The notes under the pieces: generated by a model
Seen by the model: the letters and a program-made list of their open reading frames with translations, nothing else
Told to the model about the DNA's origin: nothing
Database searches by the model: none
In this document: positions 1 through 9,303 of the stretch, piece by piece
How positions within the stretch are numbered: position 1 is the stretch's first letter
How the letters are laid out: each line of letters starts with the position of its first letter
Source of the DNA: OM182 bacterium MED-G28
GTDB lineage: Bacteria > Pseudomonadota > Gammaproteobacteria > Pseudomonadales > Pseudohongiellaceae
Direction: 5' to 3'
DNA length: 64,000 nucleotides
Assembly (NCBI GenBank): GCA_002457215.1
Contig: NTJZ01000002.1
Span: forward strand, 124,001-188,000
Position numbers and translations under genes: made by a program

Positions 1-206
1 GCTACTGCCATGTCTTGACGAGCGCTGCAATAAACCATGGTGCCGTCATCGGCAAAAGATAATTCTCCCTCTGCCCACATGGTGTTAATAGGTGCACCAA
101 AATTATGGACGGCCAGATCGATCCAACTGCGTTCTTGAGCTTGAGCAGAGAAACTAATAAAACTAAGCATAATGATTAGGCTTGGGTAAGAAAACATTGC
201 TTTCAT
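1..206 (-). CDS. Exported PD40/WD40-like beta-propeller protein, N-terminus only (cut by window edge)
   Basis: Not in the ORF track because it runs off the left edge. The minus strand opens with an ATG at 206 preceded by AAGAGGAA, a good ribosome binding site, and stays open to base 1 (68 codons). The first ~23 residues are a Sec signal peptide ending SFSAQAQ. What follows (NFGAPINTMWAEGELSFADDGTMV) resembles the first blade of PD40/TolB-like propellers, which typically read 'G.PINT...E..PSFSPDG'. It lies 11 bp downstream of the 180-aa membrane protein, so the two are probably co-transcribed. The function of the whole protein cannot be judged from this fragment. Confidence 0.7.
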   Translation of the reverse strand, partial: MKAMFSYPSLIIMLSFISFSAQAQERSWIDLAVHNFGAPINTMWAEGELSFADDGTMVYCSARQDMAV

Positions 207-217
207 AATGTTCCTCT

Positions 218-760
218 TTAGCTGCGAGAAGTAATTTGGAATGTCCACCATCGGTCTGGACGTTCTGCATTGGGATCTGGCGCTGGATTATCCAGTGCTT
301 GATATATTTGTAGTTTTGCGACTCGCGCACGCCATGCTTGATCCATACGGGCGGGGTCAGTTATACGATTTACATAAACCGGATAGGTAACACCATTTAA
401 GCGCATTACCCCGACTTCATCTGCATCCACTTTGCTAGCCCAGTATTTGGTATCACAAACAGAACAGCTTAAATACATTTCACCTTCAGGCGTTGACATG
501 CAATTTAAGTTAATCGAGTGTGGCCGAATCCCTGCATAAATCTGTAGCTGGCACAGCGGCACCTGGTTTGCGAATGACCAATCTGAGACCGGTTCATTAT
601 TACTCTCACCGAAGAGGAAGCCTCCCGGTGTTCTCACACAAGGACAAGTCGCGGAATAAATGATAAATCCAACAATGCCAATAGCAAGCAGGGCAGCAAG
701 AGAGCCACCTACTAGTACCTTAACTTTTGAGTTTCTTGGTACAACTTGTTCTTCCGACAT
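218..760 (-). CDS. Membrane-anchored cysteine-containing protein, function unknown
   Basis: A 180-aa protein with one transmembrane segment at about residues 15-37 and the rest probably periplasmic. Cysteines sit at 39, 41, 70, 87, 99 and 102; C99-S-V-C102 is a CxxC and C39/C41 lie just outside the membrane segment, which could allow metal binding or disulfide formation. The C-terminal half (MRLNGVTYPVYVNRITDP...W) loosely resembles nitroreductase/DUF2255-like small folds, but I do not recognise the family with confidence. ATG at 760 follows AGAGGAAG. It is followed after 11 bp by the propeller gene, so an envelope two-gene unit is likely. Confidence 0.75.
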   Translation of the reverse strand: MSEEQVVPRNSKVKVLVGGSLAALLAIGIVGFIIYSATCPCVRTPGGFLFGESNNEPVSDWSFANQVPLCQLQIYAGIRPHSINLNCMSTPEGEMYLSCSVCDTKYWASKVDADEVGVMRLNGVTYPVYVNRITDPARMDQAWRARVAKLQIYQALDNPAPDPNAERPDRWWTFQITSRS

Positions 761-782
761 AGCGCTTCCTCTCTTTTAAAGT

Positions 783-2051
783 TTATTGTCTAAGAGTTAA
801 CTGAAAATCTAAAACCATTTCTTCACTGAGCGAATGACCAAAGCCTGGTTCGCTCGGGGCAAAAACATAGCCGTTTTCTACCCGGCAGGACATGGCATCA
901 AGTATGGCTGATCCTTCGGGAAAGCTTTCAGCCATAGTACAACTCGGGGAGGTTAAAGCAATAGGGAAGCCCCAAGAGCTAGCGCCGCGGTGGGGAATTA
1001 TTTCCAAACCAGCCGCTTCTACCAAGGCTGAAATACGGCGACCAGCGGTAGTACCTCCGCACCAAGTAATATCAGGCTGTAAAATTTCTGCTGAACCAAT
1101 TCCCACCAGTACTTTAAACCCATGTTCGGTGTATTCGTGCTCACCACATGCTATACGCGTCCAACCTTCTCCTTTTCCGCCAATGCGATTTACGAGTTCT
1201 GCATAACCGAATACATCATCTGGAGATAATAGCTCCTCCATGAAGTACAACTTCGCTTCGCGTAGCCTTTCACAAAAAGGAATTGCCCATTCCACAGTTC
1301 CATCACGAGATACGCAATCGGTCATTATTCTTACATCAGGTCCGAGCACATCTCTCGCTTCAAGCACGGAATCCACAAAATTATCGAGTACGGCAGAAGG
1401 TGTGCGCGGGCCACCATATGTAGTCCGTTTAAAGTTTTTAACTCCTCTCGATCGCGCTTCAACGAAATCGCCATTAGTTTGATAGATTTCAATGCGATCG
1501 CGATTGGCCCTCCCGAGCAATTGGTGTACCGGCAAACCTGCGTGCTTGCCAGCTATATCCCAAAGAGCATTGTCTACAGAACTAAGAGCCATGGCAAAAA
1601 GGCCACGTCGCCCATAAAAAATACTGGAGGTGTACATCTGATCCCAGAGTTGTTCAACATTGAGCGGGTTTGCATTTAGTAACAAATGCTGGAGATGTCC
1701 TTCAATTATTTCCACTGAAGCACTGCCTCCAGCGCCCATTCCGAAACCGGTAATGCCTTCATTGGTTTTAATGATGGTAATTATTGCTGAGGGAAGCTGT
1801 TCAAACGGACCGCCGAAGCGCCATCGACGGGGATCATCATCACCATCGAAGCTGGGGGCATCAAGCAATCCTTCGGATCGCTGATTTATATAGATTGGAT
1901 AAGCCTTAACTTCGCGAATACGAAGGCTTGAAGATTGAGCCAGCAAGTTAGTTGGAGACACTGCGCCAACAGCAGCAGCTGATAACGCTGCAAAAGCGCT
2001 TGCCTTTTTTAAAAACTGTCTCCTGCTTTGGTTGTTATTTTTCTTATGCAT
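783..2051 (-). CDS. Tat-exported enolase-superfamily (mandelate racemase/muconate lactonizing) sugar-acid dehydratase
   Basis: The protein has a Tat signal (SRRQFLKKASAF, cleavage near LLAQ at ~39) and then a complete mandelate-racemase-type enolase-superfamily barrel. Expected metal ligands are D245 (MTDC), E272/E273 (FMEE) and E304 (CGEHEY); K205/K208 (VKNFKR) fit the KxK base and H354 (IPHRG) the C-terminal base. The GEHEYTEHGF and ILQPDITWCGG stretches are close to L-rhamnonate dehydratase-like members, so dehydration of an aldonic acid is the best guess. These enzymes are normally cytoplasmic, so a Tat signal is unusual and implies periplasmic action on the folded protein. It lies upstream of the 180-aa gene with a 22-bp gap. 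The exact substrate cannot be read from the sequence. Confidence 0.88.
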   Translation of the reverse strand: MHKKNNNQSRRQFLKKASAFAALSAAAVGAVSPTNLLAQSSSLRIREVKAYPIYINQRSEGLLDAPSFDGDDDPRRWRFGGPFEQLPSAIITIIKTNEGITGFGMGAGGSASVEIIEGHLQHLLLNANPLNVEQLWDQMYTSSIFYGRRGLFAMALSSVDNALWDIAGKHAGLPVHQLLGRANRDRIEIYQTNGDFVEARSRGVKNFKRTTYGGPRTPSAVLDNFVDSVLEARDVLGPDVRIMTDCVSRDGTVEWAIPFCERLREAKLYFMEELLSPDDVFGYAELVNRIGGKGEGWTRIACGEHEYTEHGFKVLVGIGSAEILQPDITWCGGTTAGRRISALVEAAGLEIIPHRGASSWGFPIALTSPSCTMAESFPEGSAILDAMSCRVENGYVFAPSEPGFGHSLSEEMVLDFQLTLRQ

Positions 2052-2127
2052 TGGTTATCCAGTTTTTCCTAGCTACTTCAAATACCAATATCATGTATGG
2101 GCATCAAAAATTCAAAAAAGCTTGAAT

Positions 2128-3291
2128 CTAATCAGGAACTTCTTCTTCCAGCTCAAACAATTGTTGCAGAATTCTGCGCCATTGAATGTATTGCTCTTCC
2201 ATGGTGCCGCTAAGACCATGCACTTGTTCATTGAGTTCAAGAATGGCAGGGGCGATCTCATTACTAAACCCTAGTGAAAGATCTTGGTATTCCATTTCAA
2301 ATATTTTACTCCAGCGGTATCTATCGTAACGTTGGGTAAGGGTTAAGTAGCTTCGTGAACGACCATAACTATTAAAATCGTAACTCTCACTAGCAGCCAT
2401 CTCTTCTTCAATTTGATCATAGGAATATTTTCGCCAGATCACATAAGCTGCCTGCATTTCTTCATAGAGAGATTCATAATATTGATCAACGGTATCGATG
2501 AATAAGTGATGACGCTGTCGCATCTCATTTACTCGCCCAAGTTGAGGGTCATCGGGTGCGGGGAGTGTGACTACGGTTAATCGACCAAGTTCATTTCTGC
2601 CCAGGTTCTCCGCAAAAGATTCTGGTGCAAGATCACCAGCATAAACCAATTGAGAGACTCGTTTAATGTTTATTAATTCTTGGGTGGATAGTGTGGAACG
2701 CACGTCGACTAGGTCATTATTAACCTGATTATAGATATCCTGAAACGGTTCGGTGAAGTTAGCTGAATCGAATTGATTGCTCGGTGTATACCGAGTCGAT
2801 ACCGGGAAATCAGCTGCCGAACTCTGATCGGTATAATCTTTATCTAACCACAAACGGCCCGTACTATCCTTAGCCTCGACTTGCATAGTTAGTCGCTGTC
2901 CATCTGAAGCCAGAACTGTTGCACTAATAAGCAAGTCCATCGATGGATCTTCAAGGGGCAGAACTCTAACTGGCCCCCACTGATTCGATGCAACTAGTGT
3001 GCTGCGCAGCACATAAGGTAGGTAGTGAGTTTCATTTTCTCTAATTTCTGTGAATATCCACTCACCAATATCTAATGATTCCTCTTCACTAATAACTATA
3101 TCAAAGACTTTTATCCCTATATCAAGTAGTTGATATTGTTCTGGTTCAAGAACCGTTGCTTCTAGCTCTACGATACCAACTTCGGGAATAGGCGGCTCGA
3201 TGGGTTCTTGCGGAAAAGGTTGGGAACAACTCGCAAAAGGTGCCACAAGTGGTAGTAGTATCAAAAATCCGTAGACTTTATTAAGGGCCAT
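2128..3291 (-). CDS. Putative lipoprotein, function unknown
   Basis: A 387-aa protein with an N-terminal signal ending in a lipobox-like FASC (Cys at about 22), so probably lipidated. The middle (LVASNQWGPVRVLPLEDPSMDLLISATVLASDGQRL) resembles the beta-rich region of ABC-transporter auxiliary/PqiC-like lipoproteins. The C-terminal half is helical, rich in Glu and Arg/Tyr, and could form a coiled coil. I do not recognise a named family. It starts 6 bp after the stop of the upstream 282-aa exported protein with AAAGAGAC as ribosome binding site, so the two form a translationally coupled pair and may act together in the envelope. Confidence 0.75.
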   Translation of the reverse strand: MALNKVYGFLILLPLVAPFASCSQPFPQEPIEPPIPEVGIVELEATVLEPEQYQLLDIGIKVFDIVISEEESLDIGEWIFTEIRENETHYLPYVLRSTLVASNQWGPVRVLPLEDPSMDLLISATVLASDGQRLTMQVEAKDSTGRLWLDKDYTDQSSAADFPVSTRYTPSNQFDSANFTEPFQDIYNQVNNDLVDVRSTLSTQELINIKRVSQLVYAGDLAPESFAENLGRNELGRLTVVTLPAPDDPQLGRVNEMRQRHHLFIDTVDQYYESLYEEMQAAYVIWRKYSYDQIEEEMAASESYDFNSYGRSRSYLTLTQRYDRYRWSKIFEMEYQDLSLGFSNEIAPAILELNEQVHGLSGTMEEQYIQWRRILQQLFELEEEVPD

Positions 3292-3297
3292 GTCTCT

Positions 3298-4146
3298 TTA
3301 ATTTAATGGAGTTCGTTGACTACAAACTCTACCTCTTGTAATAGTTTGTATACAATTATATTCGTTGGGAGGGGCTTGATATTTATTATAAGACTGGACG
3401 AGATTGAACGGGATAGATCCGTTGCTCGATATGCTGGTAATCATTCTTAGGGTCTGACTGTTAGAGGCAACACTGAAGCGATGAATAATATAGAGTCCAT
3501 CAGGGAGAGCTATTTCAAAGACAAGTTGTTGGCGATCCCAACCACAGATCTCTGCACCGTGTTGACTTGAAAATGTTTGAGTAGGGCCAGTATCCATACC
3601 ACAAATTAGCGGGGCCTCTCCTCGACGCTCGATTCTTACTCGTTCCCGATCTTGAAATATTTCCATGGTAGAACTACGGTTGATGTATTCCGATAGGCGA
3701 GCCAGAACAAACAGGTTCGCCTCCCGCCTGCGTGGTGAATTGAGGTTAGTGTTGCCCAAGGTGACGGACGGACCACCTCCAAGCCCAATTCCAGCCCGCT
3801 GAGCTGCCGCATTTTGCTGTCTCATATTCATGCGACGATTAAGCTCTTCTTCCCAATTATCACTGCGGGCAAAGTCTTTCTCCCAGTTCCCTGAGAAGTT
3901 CATTCGAATGGGGGTGTCCAAGTCTAAAACCGGCAAATCGTCAGCAGGGGTTTGCATATCAGGTTGCTCTTCAGCTTCGGTGCTAGCTTGCGCACTGATC
4001 TCGAAATTGACTCCGTCATTAGTTAGTTCGCTAGGTTGGGCATAGCTAGGAGCATTCAGTAAGAGCAACAGCAAACTTAGAAGAAAACTAGCGCTTTCGC
4101 CGATTTCCGAGTTTTGAGTTTTTCGCTGAATATGTGCCATTGCCAC
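3298..4146 (-). CDS. Exported protein of unknown function, partner of the downstream lipoprotein
   Basis: A 282-aa protein whose N-terminus carries a Leu-rich export signal (LLSLLLLLLNAPSYAQ, cleavage near residue 36). The mature part has a low-complexity Gln/Ala/Gly linker near 110-130 and a C-terminal beta-rich domain (about 145-282) with four Cys that may pair. The motif FSGNWEKDFARSDNWEEEL follows the linker-like acidic N-terminus. The track uses a GTG at 4146; an ATG at 4140 two codons later is equally plausible. The gene heads a two-gene operon with the lipoprotein and is divergent from the metallo-hydrolase at 4353; the ~206-bp gap must hold both promoters. No family recognised. Confidence 0.75.
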   Translation of the reverse strand: MAMAHIQRKTQNSEIGESASFLLSLLLLLLNAPSYAQPSELTNDGVNFEISAQASTEAEEQPDMQTPADDLPVLDLDTPIRMNFSGNWEKDFARSDNWEEELNRRMNMRQQNAAAQRAGIGLGGGPSVTLGNTNLNSPRRREANLFVLARLSEYINRSSTMEIFQDRERVRIERRGEAPLICGMDTGPTQTFSSQHGAEICGWDRQQLVFEIALPDGLYIIHRFSVASNSQTLRMITSISSNGSIPFNLVQSYNKYQAPPNEYNCIQTITRGRVCSQRTPLN

Positions 4147-4352
4147 AATACTCTCATTTTGGGTAGATTATGTACTTTCTAACTATAGTCAGTCCGGAAA
4201 ATAACCCTTCAATTAGAGTTCAAATGCTCCAACACGCGCTCTATTTAGTCAATATAAGAAAGGCGATGAATTGACTATTCTTAATGGACTTTATCACCAG
4301 AGCCTCCTATGCTCCAAAAATAGTGAAACTGACGTAGAAGGAGATTCCAATA

Positions 4353-5249
4353 ATGATCCATTCAATCTATGGCCGATTTTCTCAGTCTTTCCAACTTCCT
4401 AATTTCACGGTAATTTTTCTTTCCTGTGGTATTTTCTTCGCCTCAAGCGCTCAGGCGCAGCGAGATTTCAGCGACGTTGAAATTGTGCCTCACCATGTTG
4501 CGGGCACTTTTTATTATTTGGAGGGAGCGGGTGGCAATATAGGGCTTAGCATTGGCGACGACGGTGTGGTCATGATCGATGATCAATTTGCCCCCTTAAC
4601 AGACAAGATCCTAGACGCTATTCGAGGACTCAATGATGGTGAACTGCGTTTCGTTATTAATACCCATGTACATCCCGATCACACTGGTGGTAACGAAAAC
4701 TTGGGCAAGATGGGAATAGTTATTCTGGCGCGAGATGAAGTGAGGGTTCGCCTTAGTGCTTTTTCGCCGAGAGATGCTTTACCAATATTGACCTACAGTG
4801 ATTCGATAACCATACATCTTAATGAAGAAGAAGTTCATGCCTTTCCTGTCCCTCCAGCCCATACAGATGGAGACAGCTTTATTCATTTTCGGGATTCCGA
4901 CGTTATTCACACAGGCGATGTCTTCAGGACGACTGCGTTTCCTGTTATTGACATCAACAACGGCGGAACTTTGCAAGGCACCTTGCAAGCTCTGGCAATC
5001 TTGGTTGGAACAGCAGGGCCAGATACAAAGATCGTGCCGGGTCATGGGGTGGTTTCTAATCGAATGGATGTCATGAGTTTTCGAGATATGGTTATCGAAG
5101 TTGCTGATGCAGTTGAAGCGATGCTTGCCAGAGGTATGACCTACGAAGAGGTGGCGGTAGCCTCCCCTACTTCGGCTTATAACGATCGTTATGGAGATCC
5201 TGATCGGTTTCTAAGAGCAGTTTATACCGAGCTTGGTGGAGAGCTTTAG
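4353..5249 (+). CDS. Secreted metallo-beta-lactamase-fold hydrolase
   Basis: A 298-aa protein with a Sec signal (cleavage near SSAQAQ, ~36) and a complete MBL fold. The zinc motif is H105-V-H107-P-D109-H110, followed by H170 (PPAHTDGD), D189 (HTGDVF) and H231 (VPGHG), so both metal sites are intact. Such exported MBL proteins include subclass B-like lactamases, lactonases and quinoprotein-associated hydrolases; the substrate is unknown and antibiotic hydrolysis should not be assumed. The ATG at 4353 is preceded by AGAAGGAG. It is followed by an exported alpha/beta hydrolase on the same strand after 90 bp. Confidence 0.9.
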   Translation: MIHSIYGRFSQSFQLPNFTVIFLSCGIFFASSAQAQRDFSDVEIVPHHVAGTFYYLEGAGGNIGLSIGDDGVVMIDDQFAPLTDKILDAIRGLNDGELRFVINTHVHPDHTGGNENLGKMGIVILARDEVRVRLSAFSPRDALPILTYSDSITIHLNEEEVHAFPVPPAHTDGDSFIHFRDSDVIHTGDVFRTTAFPVIDINNGGTLQGTLQALAILVGTAGPDTKIVPGHGVVSNRMDVMSFRDMVIEVADAVEAMLARGMTYEEVAVASPTSAYNDRYGDPDRFLRAVYTELGGEL

Positions 5250-5339
5250 AAAACTTATTTATAAGAACATGAAGACTAATTAGCAATGATCGGTAAACTA
5301 GGTCCAATAAACAAAGCTCGGTGAATAAAGAGAAAACCT

Positions 5340-6590
5340 GTGAATTTACGATTAAGTAGACTAACACTCAATTTAACTATTGCCTTCAGTATTTCAATTT
5401 CGGCCAACTATTTGGCCGCGGCTGACAATACCGCCTTGGTAAACCAGTTTTGGTCTACCCCCGATAATGCGCAGAATGCTGAAATTCAATCGCAGCTAAT
5501 TAGCTCTTCGTCTGATGTGTCGACGCTATATCAGTTGCTAAAAACAGGACCGACTTACAGGTCTGACGTGCCAACAGGCCAACAAGAGAGTATTCGAATC
5601 GCTGCAGACGGGACTCGATTTCCCTTCATCTTTTTAGTGCCTGACAACTATGACCCGACACACCGATATCCGGTCGAGTTTATGCTCCACGGAGGAGTAA
5701 GTCGCCCTGAATGGGAACCAGGCGGAGGATGGTGGCGCCGGGGATTTGACTCCTTGGAACAGTCAGACCGCATAGTTGTCATTCCTGCCTCTTGGGTTGA
5801 TGCATTCTGGTGGCACGAGAATCAAGCGGAGAATTTGCCAGCGATACTGAATACGCTTAAAGCAAGCTACAATATTGATGAAGATCGAGTGACATTGACT
5901 GGCGTTTCCGACGGAGGAACAGGCGCTTATTTTTTCGCTTTTAAACAGCCAACACCCTGGGCTGCTTTTCTGCCTTACATTGGCCACCCAGGTGTTTTAA
6001 GAAACCAACAAAGTGGGGGTGGTTATCGCCTATATTTTGAAAATCTGATGTCGAAGCCACTCTACATAGTTAATGGTGAGAATGACCGACTCTATCCTGC
6101 TTCTTCTGTTGCGCCTTTTATTGAAATTCTTGCAGAAGAAGGCGTTGACCACATTTGGAAAGTGGTTCCCGAAGGGGGTCATAATACTAATTGGCTTCCA
6201 GATGAAGCCCCGATGATCGAAAAATTCAAGCAAGATAATCCACGGAATGCCTTGCCAGAAAGAGTGCAGTGGGTTGCGGATAGAACTGATAAGTTCAATC
6301 GAAATCTTTGGGTCCAAATTGATTCTATGTCTCAAACTCCGGGTTTATTAGAGGTAAATCGAAATGGCAACGAATTTCGTGTTTTGGCGCGCGGGGTCTC
6401 CGAATTCACGCTGCTTCTTAATCCTGAGGAAGTGAACTTCTCTCAAGCAATTCAGGTATATGTGAACAGTGAAAATATTTTTGATGAAATTGTCGCGCAA
6501 GATAAACAAACACTTTTACACTGGGCCAGCAAAGACTTAGATAGAAGCATGTTGTTTACCGCGGAGTTAAAGTTGAGGACTGGTGAATAG
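5340..6590 (+). CDS. Secreted alpha/beta-hydrolase (esterase/prolyl-oligopeptidase-like)
   Basis: A 416-aa protein with an N-terminal signal peptide ending near NYLAAA (~27). The catalytic triad is visible: nucleophile S190 in GVSDGG, acid D249 in GENDRLYP and base H281 in EGGHNTNW; the oxyanion region is MLHGG at 115-119. This is the pattern of PHB-depolymerase/feruloyl-esterase-like or prolyl-oligopeptidase-like hydrolases. A C-terminal beta domain follows (~315-416), and a role in substrate binding is only inference. Translation starts at GTG with a weak AAAGAG site. No membrane segments beyond the signal. It is probably transcribed with the upstream MBL gene. Confidence 0.85.
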   Translation: MNLRLSRLTLNLTIAFSISISANYLAAADNTALVNQFWSTPDNAQNAEIQSQLISSSSDVSTLYQLLKTGPTYRSDVPTGQQESIRIAADGTRFPFIFLVPDNYDPTHRYPVEFMLHGGVSRPEWEPGGGWWRRGFDSLEQSDRIVVIPASWVDAFWWHENQAENLPAILNTLKASYNIDEDRVTLTGVSDGGTGAYFFAFKQPTPWAAFLPYIGHPGVLRNQQSGGGYRLYFENLMSKPLYIVNGENDRLYPASSVAPFIEILAEEGVDHIWKVVPEGGHNTNWLPDEAPMIEKFKQDNPRNALPERVQWVADRTDKFNRNLWVQIDSMSQTPGLLEVNRNGNEFRVLARGVSEFTLLLNPEEVNFSQAIQVYVNSENIFDEIVAQDKQTLLHWASKDLDRSMLFTAELKLRTGE

Positions 6591-7063
6591 ACCTGTCTGT
6601 GCAAAGCATTGCGCACTCTTCCTTCTTCTGGCGAAAATATTTTATGTAAGAATAAGTGACAAAAGCTAGCATCTGCAGCTATCGCTTGGTGGCGATTTTA
6701 TGTCCGATTGAAGGTTTGCTAGGCTGTGTTTCGCAAGTAACGAGATACTAAATTTGATAAGAGCTTTAAAAGCTAGGTGTGTTTGCCAAAGATATAGGGG
6801 TAGACGATACAAATTAATTTCAAGCAATCTTAGATGAAAAGCACAGATTAATAATTCGTCAACCAGAATTAGTTGAAGTGCAAGGCGACGTGACACTACC
6901 TATTAAGGATAATCGAGCAAAAGAGGATATTCAGAGAAGTGAAGATGAAGAAAGCTAGAAAAATTAAGTCAGTCCTAGATCATTCAGAAACCTATAATTT
7001 CTAAGATTAAATATAACCTATTGTGGATAGTTGCAACTATCCCAAACAATCAAGTAACGAGCG
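6591..7063. other. Intergenic region, 473 bp, possible gene remnant
   Basis: No convincing intact gene. Plus strand ~6815-6957 holds a 47-codon open frame with a protein-like end (LIIRQPELVEVQGDVTLPIKD...SEDEES stop). It has no start codon or ribosome binding site, and in-frame stops lie just upstream, separated by short open stretches (e.g. GVFAKDIGVDDTN). This could be a decayed small gene or chance. The minus ORF at 6666-6896 has a basic, Leu-rich composition unlike a real protein. The last ~100 bp before glcB are AT-rich and should contain its promoter. Confidence 0.4.
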
Positions 7064-9235
7064 ATGACAAATAAAAAATTAATTGGAAAACTACAAGTAA
7101 GTACCCCCCTCGTACATTTTATTAATGATGAGCTACTCCCAAAGCTCGATATTAAAGCTAATCTCTTCTGGTCTGGTTTCGAAACAATCATTAATGACTT
7201 TACTCCGCGCAATACTGAGCTTTTACTGGAACGCGATGTGCTTCAAGAAAAGATAGATGACTGGCACAGAAAAAATCGAGGCCAGGGTCACGACGCAGGC
7301 GCTTATAAGAAATTCTTATTCGAAATTGGATATTTGACTGACCAAAACACAGAGTTCGAAGTAAGCACTGCTAACGTCGACAGTGAAATTTGCTCCCAAG
7401 CAGGACCGCAGCTTGTCGTGCCAGTAAAAAATGCACGTTTTGCATTGAATGCAGCTAATGCGAGATGGGGGAGTCTTTACGATGCGCTCTATGGCACGGA
7501 TGCGATCTCTGAAGAAAATGGTGCAGATCGTGCGGGAGGGTATAACCCGATCCGTGGCCAAAAAGTAATTAAGTTCTCTAAAAACTTTCTAGATTGCGTG
7601 TGCCCACTAAATAATGGATCTCATCAGGACGTCACTCTATATCAGATCGAGGATGGTAGATTACGTGCACAATTAAATGATGGGTCAGTTTTATCCTTGA
7701 AAAACCCAGATCAATTAAAAGGTTATCTAGGTGATGCCGCTGAACCAAGCAATGTGTTAATCATTAATAATGATTTACATATCGACATTCAGATCGACCG
7801 ACATTCAGAAATTGGAGCGGGAGATGGCGCTGGGGTTAAAGATGTTGTGCTGGAAGCAGCGGTAACTACGATTCAAGATTGCGAAGATTCAGTGGCGGCC
7901 GTTGATGCACAAGACAAAGTTGAAATATATCGAAATTGGCTCGGCTTAATAAATGGAGATCTCACCGACACATTTATTAAAGGAGGGCAACAAACGACTC
8001 GAACGCTGAATCCAGACCGAGAGTTTACTGGCACAAATGAGGAAACAATTAAGTTAGCTGGGCGTAGTCTCTTGTTAGTGAGGAATGTTGGACACTTAAT
8101 GCGTAATAATGCAATCGTTGATGGCAATGGTGAAGAAGTTTATGAAGGCATTATGGACGGTGTAGTTACTAGTGCTATCGCATCTCTAGACGTAGATAGA
8201 AAAAATCATTTAAGTAATTCTAGATCGGGCAGCGTCTACATTGTTAAACCGAAAATGCATGGCCCGGCTGAAGTAAAATTCACTTGTGACCTATTTTCTG
8301 CGATTGAAAAGTTGATAGGAATTGATGCTAATGTGCTTAAAGTCGGCATCATGGATGAAGAACGAAGAACGACGCTTAATCTAAAGGAATGCATTGCAGC
8401 AGCTAAAGAAAGAGTTGTTTTTATTAACACAGGCTTTCTGGATCGAACCGGTGACGAGATACATACTAGTATGGAAGCTGGGCCGATGATCCCTAAGACA
8501 AAGATGAAAGGATCAACTTGGATCGCTTCCTACGAGAACAGTAATGTTGATGTGGGCCTAGCCTCTGGTTTACAGGGGAAAGCACAGATTGGCAAAGGTA
8601 TGTGGGCCATGCCTGATTTGATGGCGGCGATGATGGAACAAAAAATTGGCCACCCGCAAGCTGGCGCAAATACTGCCTGGGTCCCTTCGCCTACAGCTGC
8701 CGTTTTACACGCTATGCACTACCATCACGTGAATGTGATTGCTAAACAGAATGAATTGAAATCTCGCTCCGCAGCAAGCATGGATGACATATTAAAAATT
8801 CCATTGCTTGAAGATCCAACAAGCTTGAGCGCTGAAGAGATTCAGCATGAACTGGATAACAATGCCCAGGGTATTCTTGGTTATGTTGTCCGCTGGATTG
8901 ATCAAGGGATAGGTTGCTCGAAGGTTCCTGATATTAGCAATATTGGTTTGATGGAAGACAGAGCCACTTTAAGAATTTCTAGTCAGCATATGGCTAACTG
9001 GCTGCATCATGGACTGTGCAACAGAAAACAAGTTCAAGAGACTTTGGAACGGATGGCCGCTGTAGTGGATGATCAGAATAAAGAAGATCCTTTGTACGAA
9101 CCTATGTCGGCGAACTTATCTGGTTCAATTGCCTTCAAAGCAGCATGTGATTTGGTTTTTGATGGCCTAAACCAACCCAACGGATATACCGAACCGATAC
9201 TGCATGCTCGTAGGCTTGAGAAAAAACAAGCTTAG
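7064..9235 (+). CDS. glcB: Malate synthase G
   Basis: A 723-aa protein, the usual length of GlcB. It condenses glyoxylate with acetyl-CoA to (S)-malate in the cytoplasm and closes the glyoxylate shunt/glycolate pathway. Diagnostic stretches in order: [26 protein letters not shown] (catalytic Arg region), [32 protein letters not shown] (magnesium-binding acidic residues), [21 protein letters not shown] and the C-terminal [13 protein letters not shown] carrying the catalytic Asp. No isocitrate lyase or glycolate oxidase is nearby, so glcB stands alone here. The ATG at 7064 has only a weak GAGCG upstream. Downstream lies a convergent gene with no clear terminator between. Confidence 0.97.
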   Translation: MTNKKLIGKLQVSTPLVHFINDELLPKLDIKANLFWSGFETIINDFTPRNTELLLERDVLQEKIDDWHRKNRGQGHDAGAYKKFLFEIGYLTDQNTEFEVSTANVDSEICSQAGPQLVVPVKNARFALNAANARWGSLYDALYGTDAISEENGADRAGGYNPIRGQKVIKFSKNFLDCVCPLNNGSHQDVTLYQIEDGRLRAQLNDGSVLSLKNPDQLKGYLGDAAEPSNVLIINNDLHIDIQIDRHSEIGAGDGAGVKDVVLEAAVTTIQDCEDSVAAVDAQDKVEIYRNWLGLINGDLTDTFIKGGQQTTRTLNPDREFTGTNEETIKLAGRSLLLVRNVGHLMRNNAIVDGNGEEVYEGIMDGVVTSAIASLDVDRKNHLSNSRSGSVYIVKPKMHGPAEVKFTCDLFSAIEKLIGIDANVLKVGIMDEERRTTLNLKECIAAAKERVVFINTGFLDRTGDEIHTSMEAGPMIPKTKMKGSTWIASYENSNVDVGLASGLQGKAQIGKGMWAMPDLMAAMMEQKIGHPQAGANTAWVPSPTAAVLHAMHYHHVNVIAKQNELKSRSAASMDDILKIPLLEDPTSLSAEEIQHELDNNAQGILGYVVRWIDQGIGCSKVPDISNIGLMEDRATLRISSQHMANWLHHGLCNRKQVQETLERMAAVVDDQNKEDPLYEPMSANLSGSIAFKAACDLVFDGLNQPNGYTEPILHARRLEKKQA

Positions 9236-9303
9236 TTAAAATACAGAGCGTCCTAGGGTTCTATATTAGAGACTTGTTTTTATTGGTTTGTATTGGAGGA
9301 ATT

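Noticed and set aside
4353-5249. Antibiotic-resistance metallo-beta-lactamase
   Set aside because: The metal motif is common to many hydrolases and nothing identifies a beta-lactam substrate.
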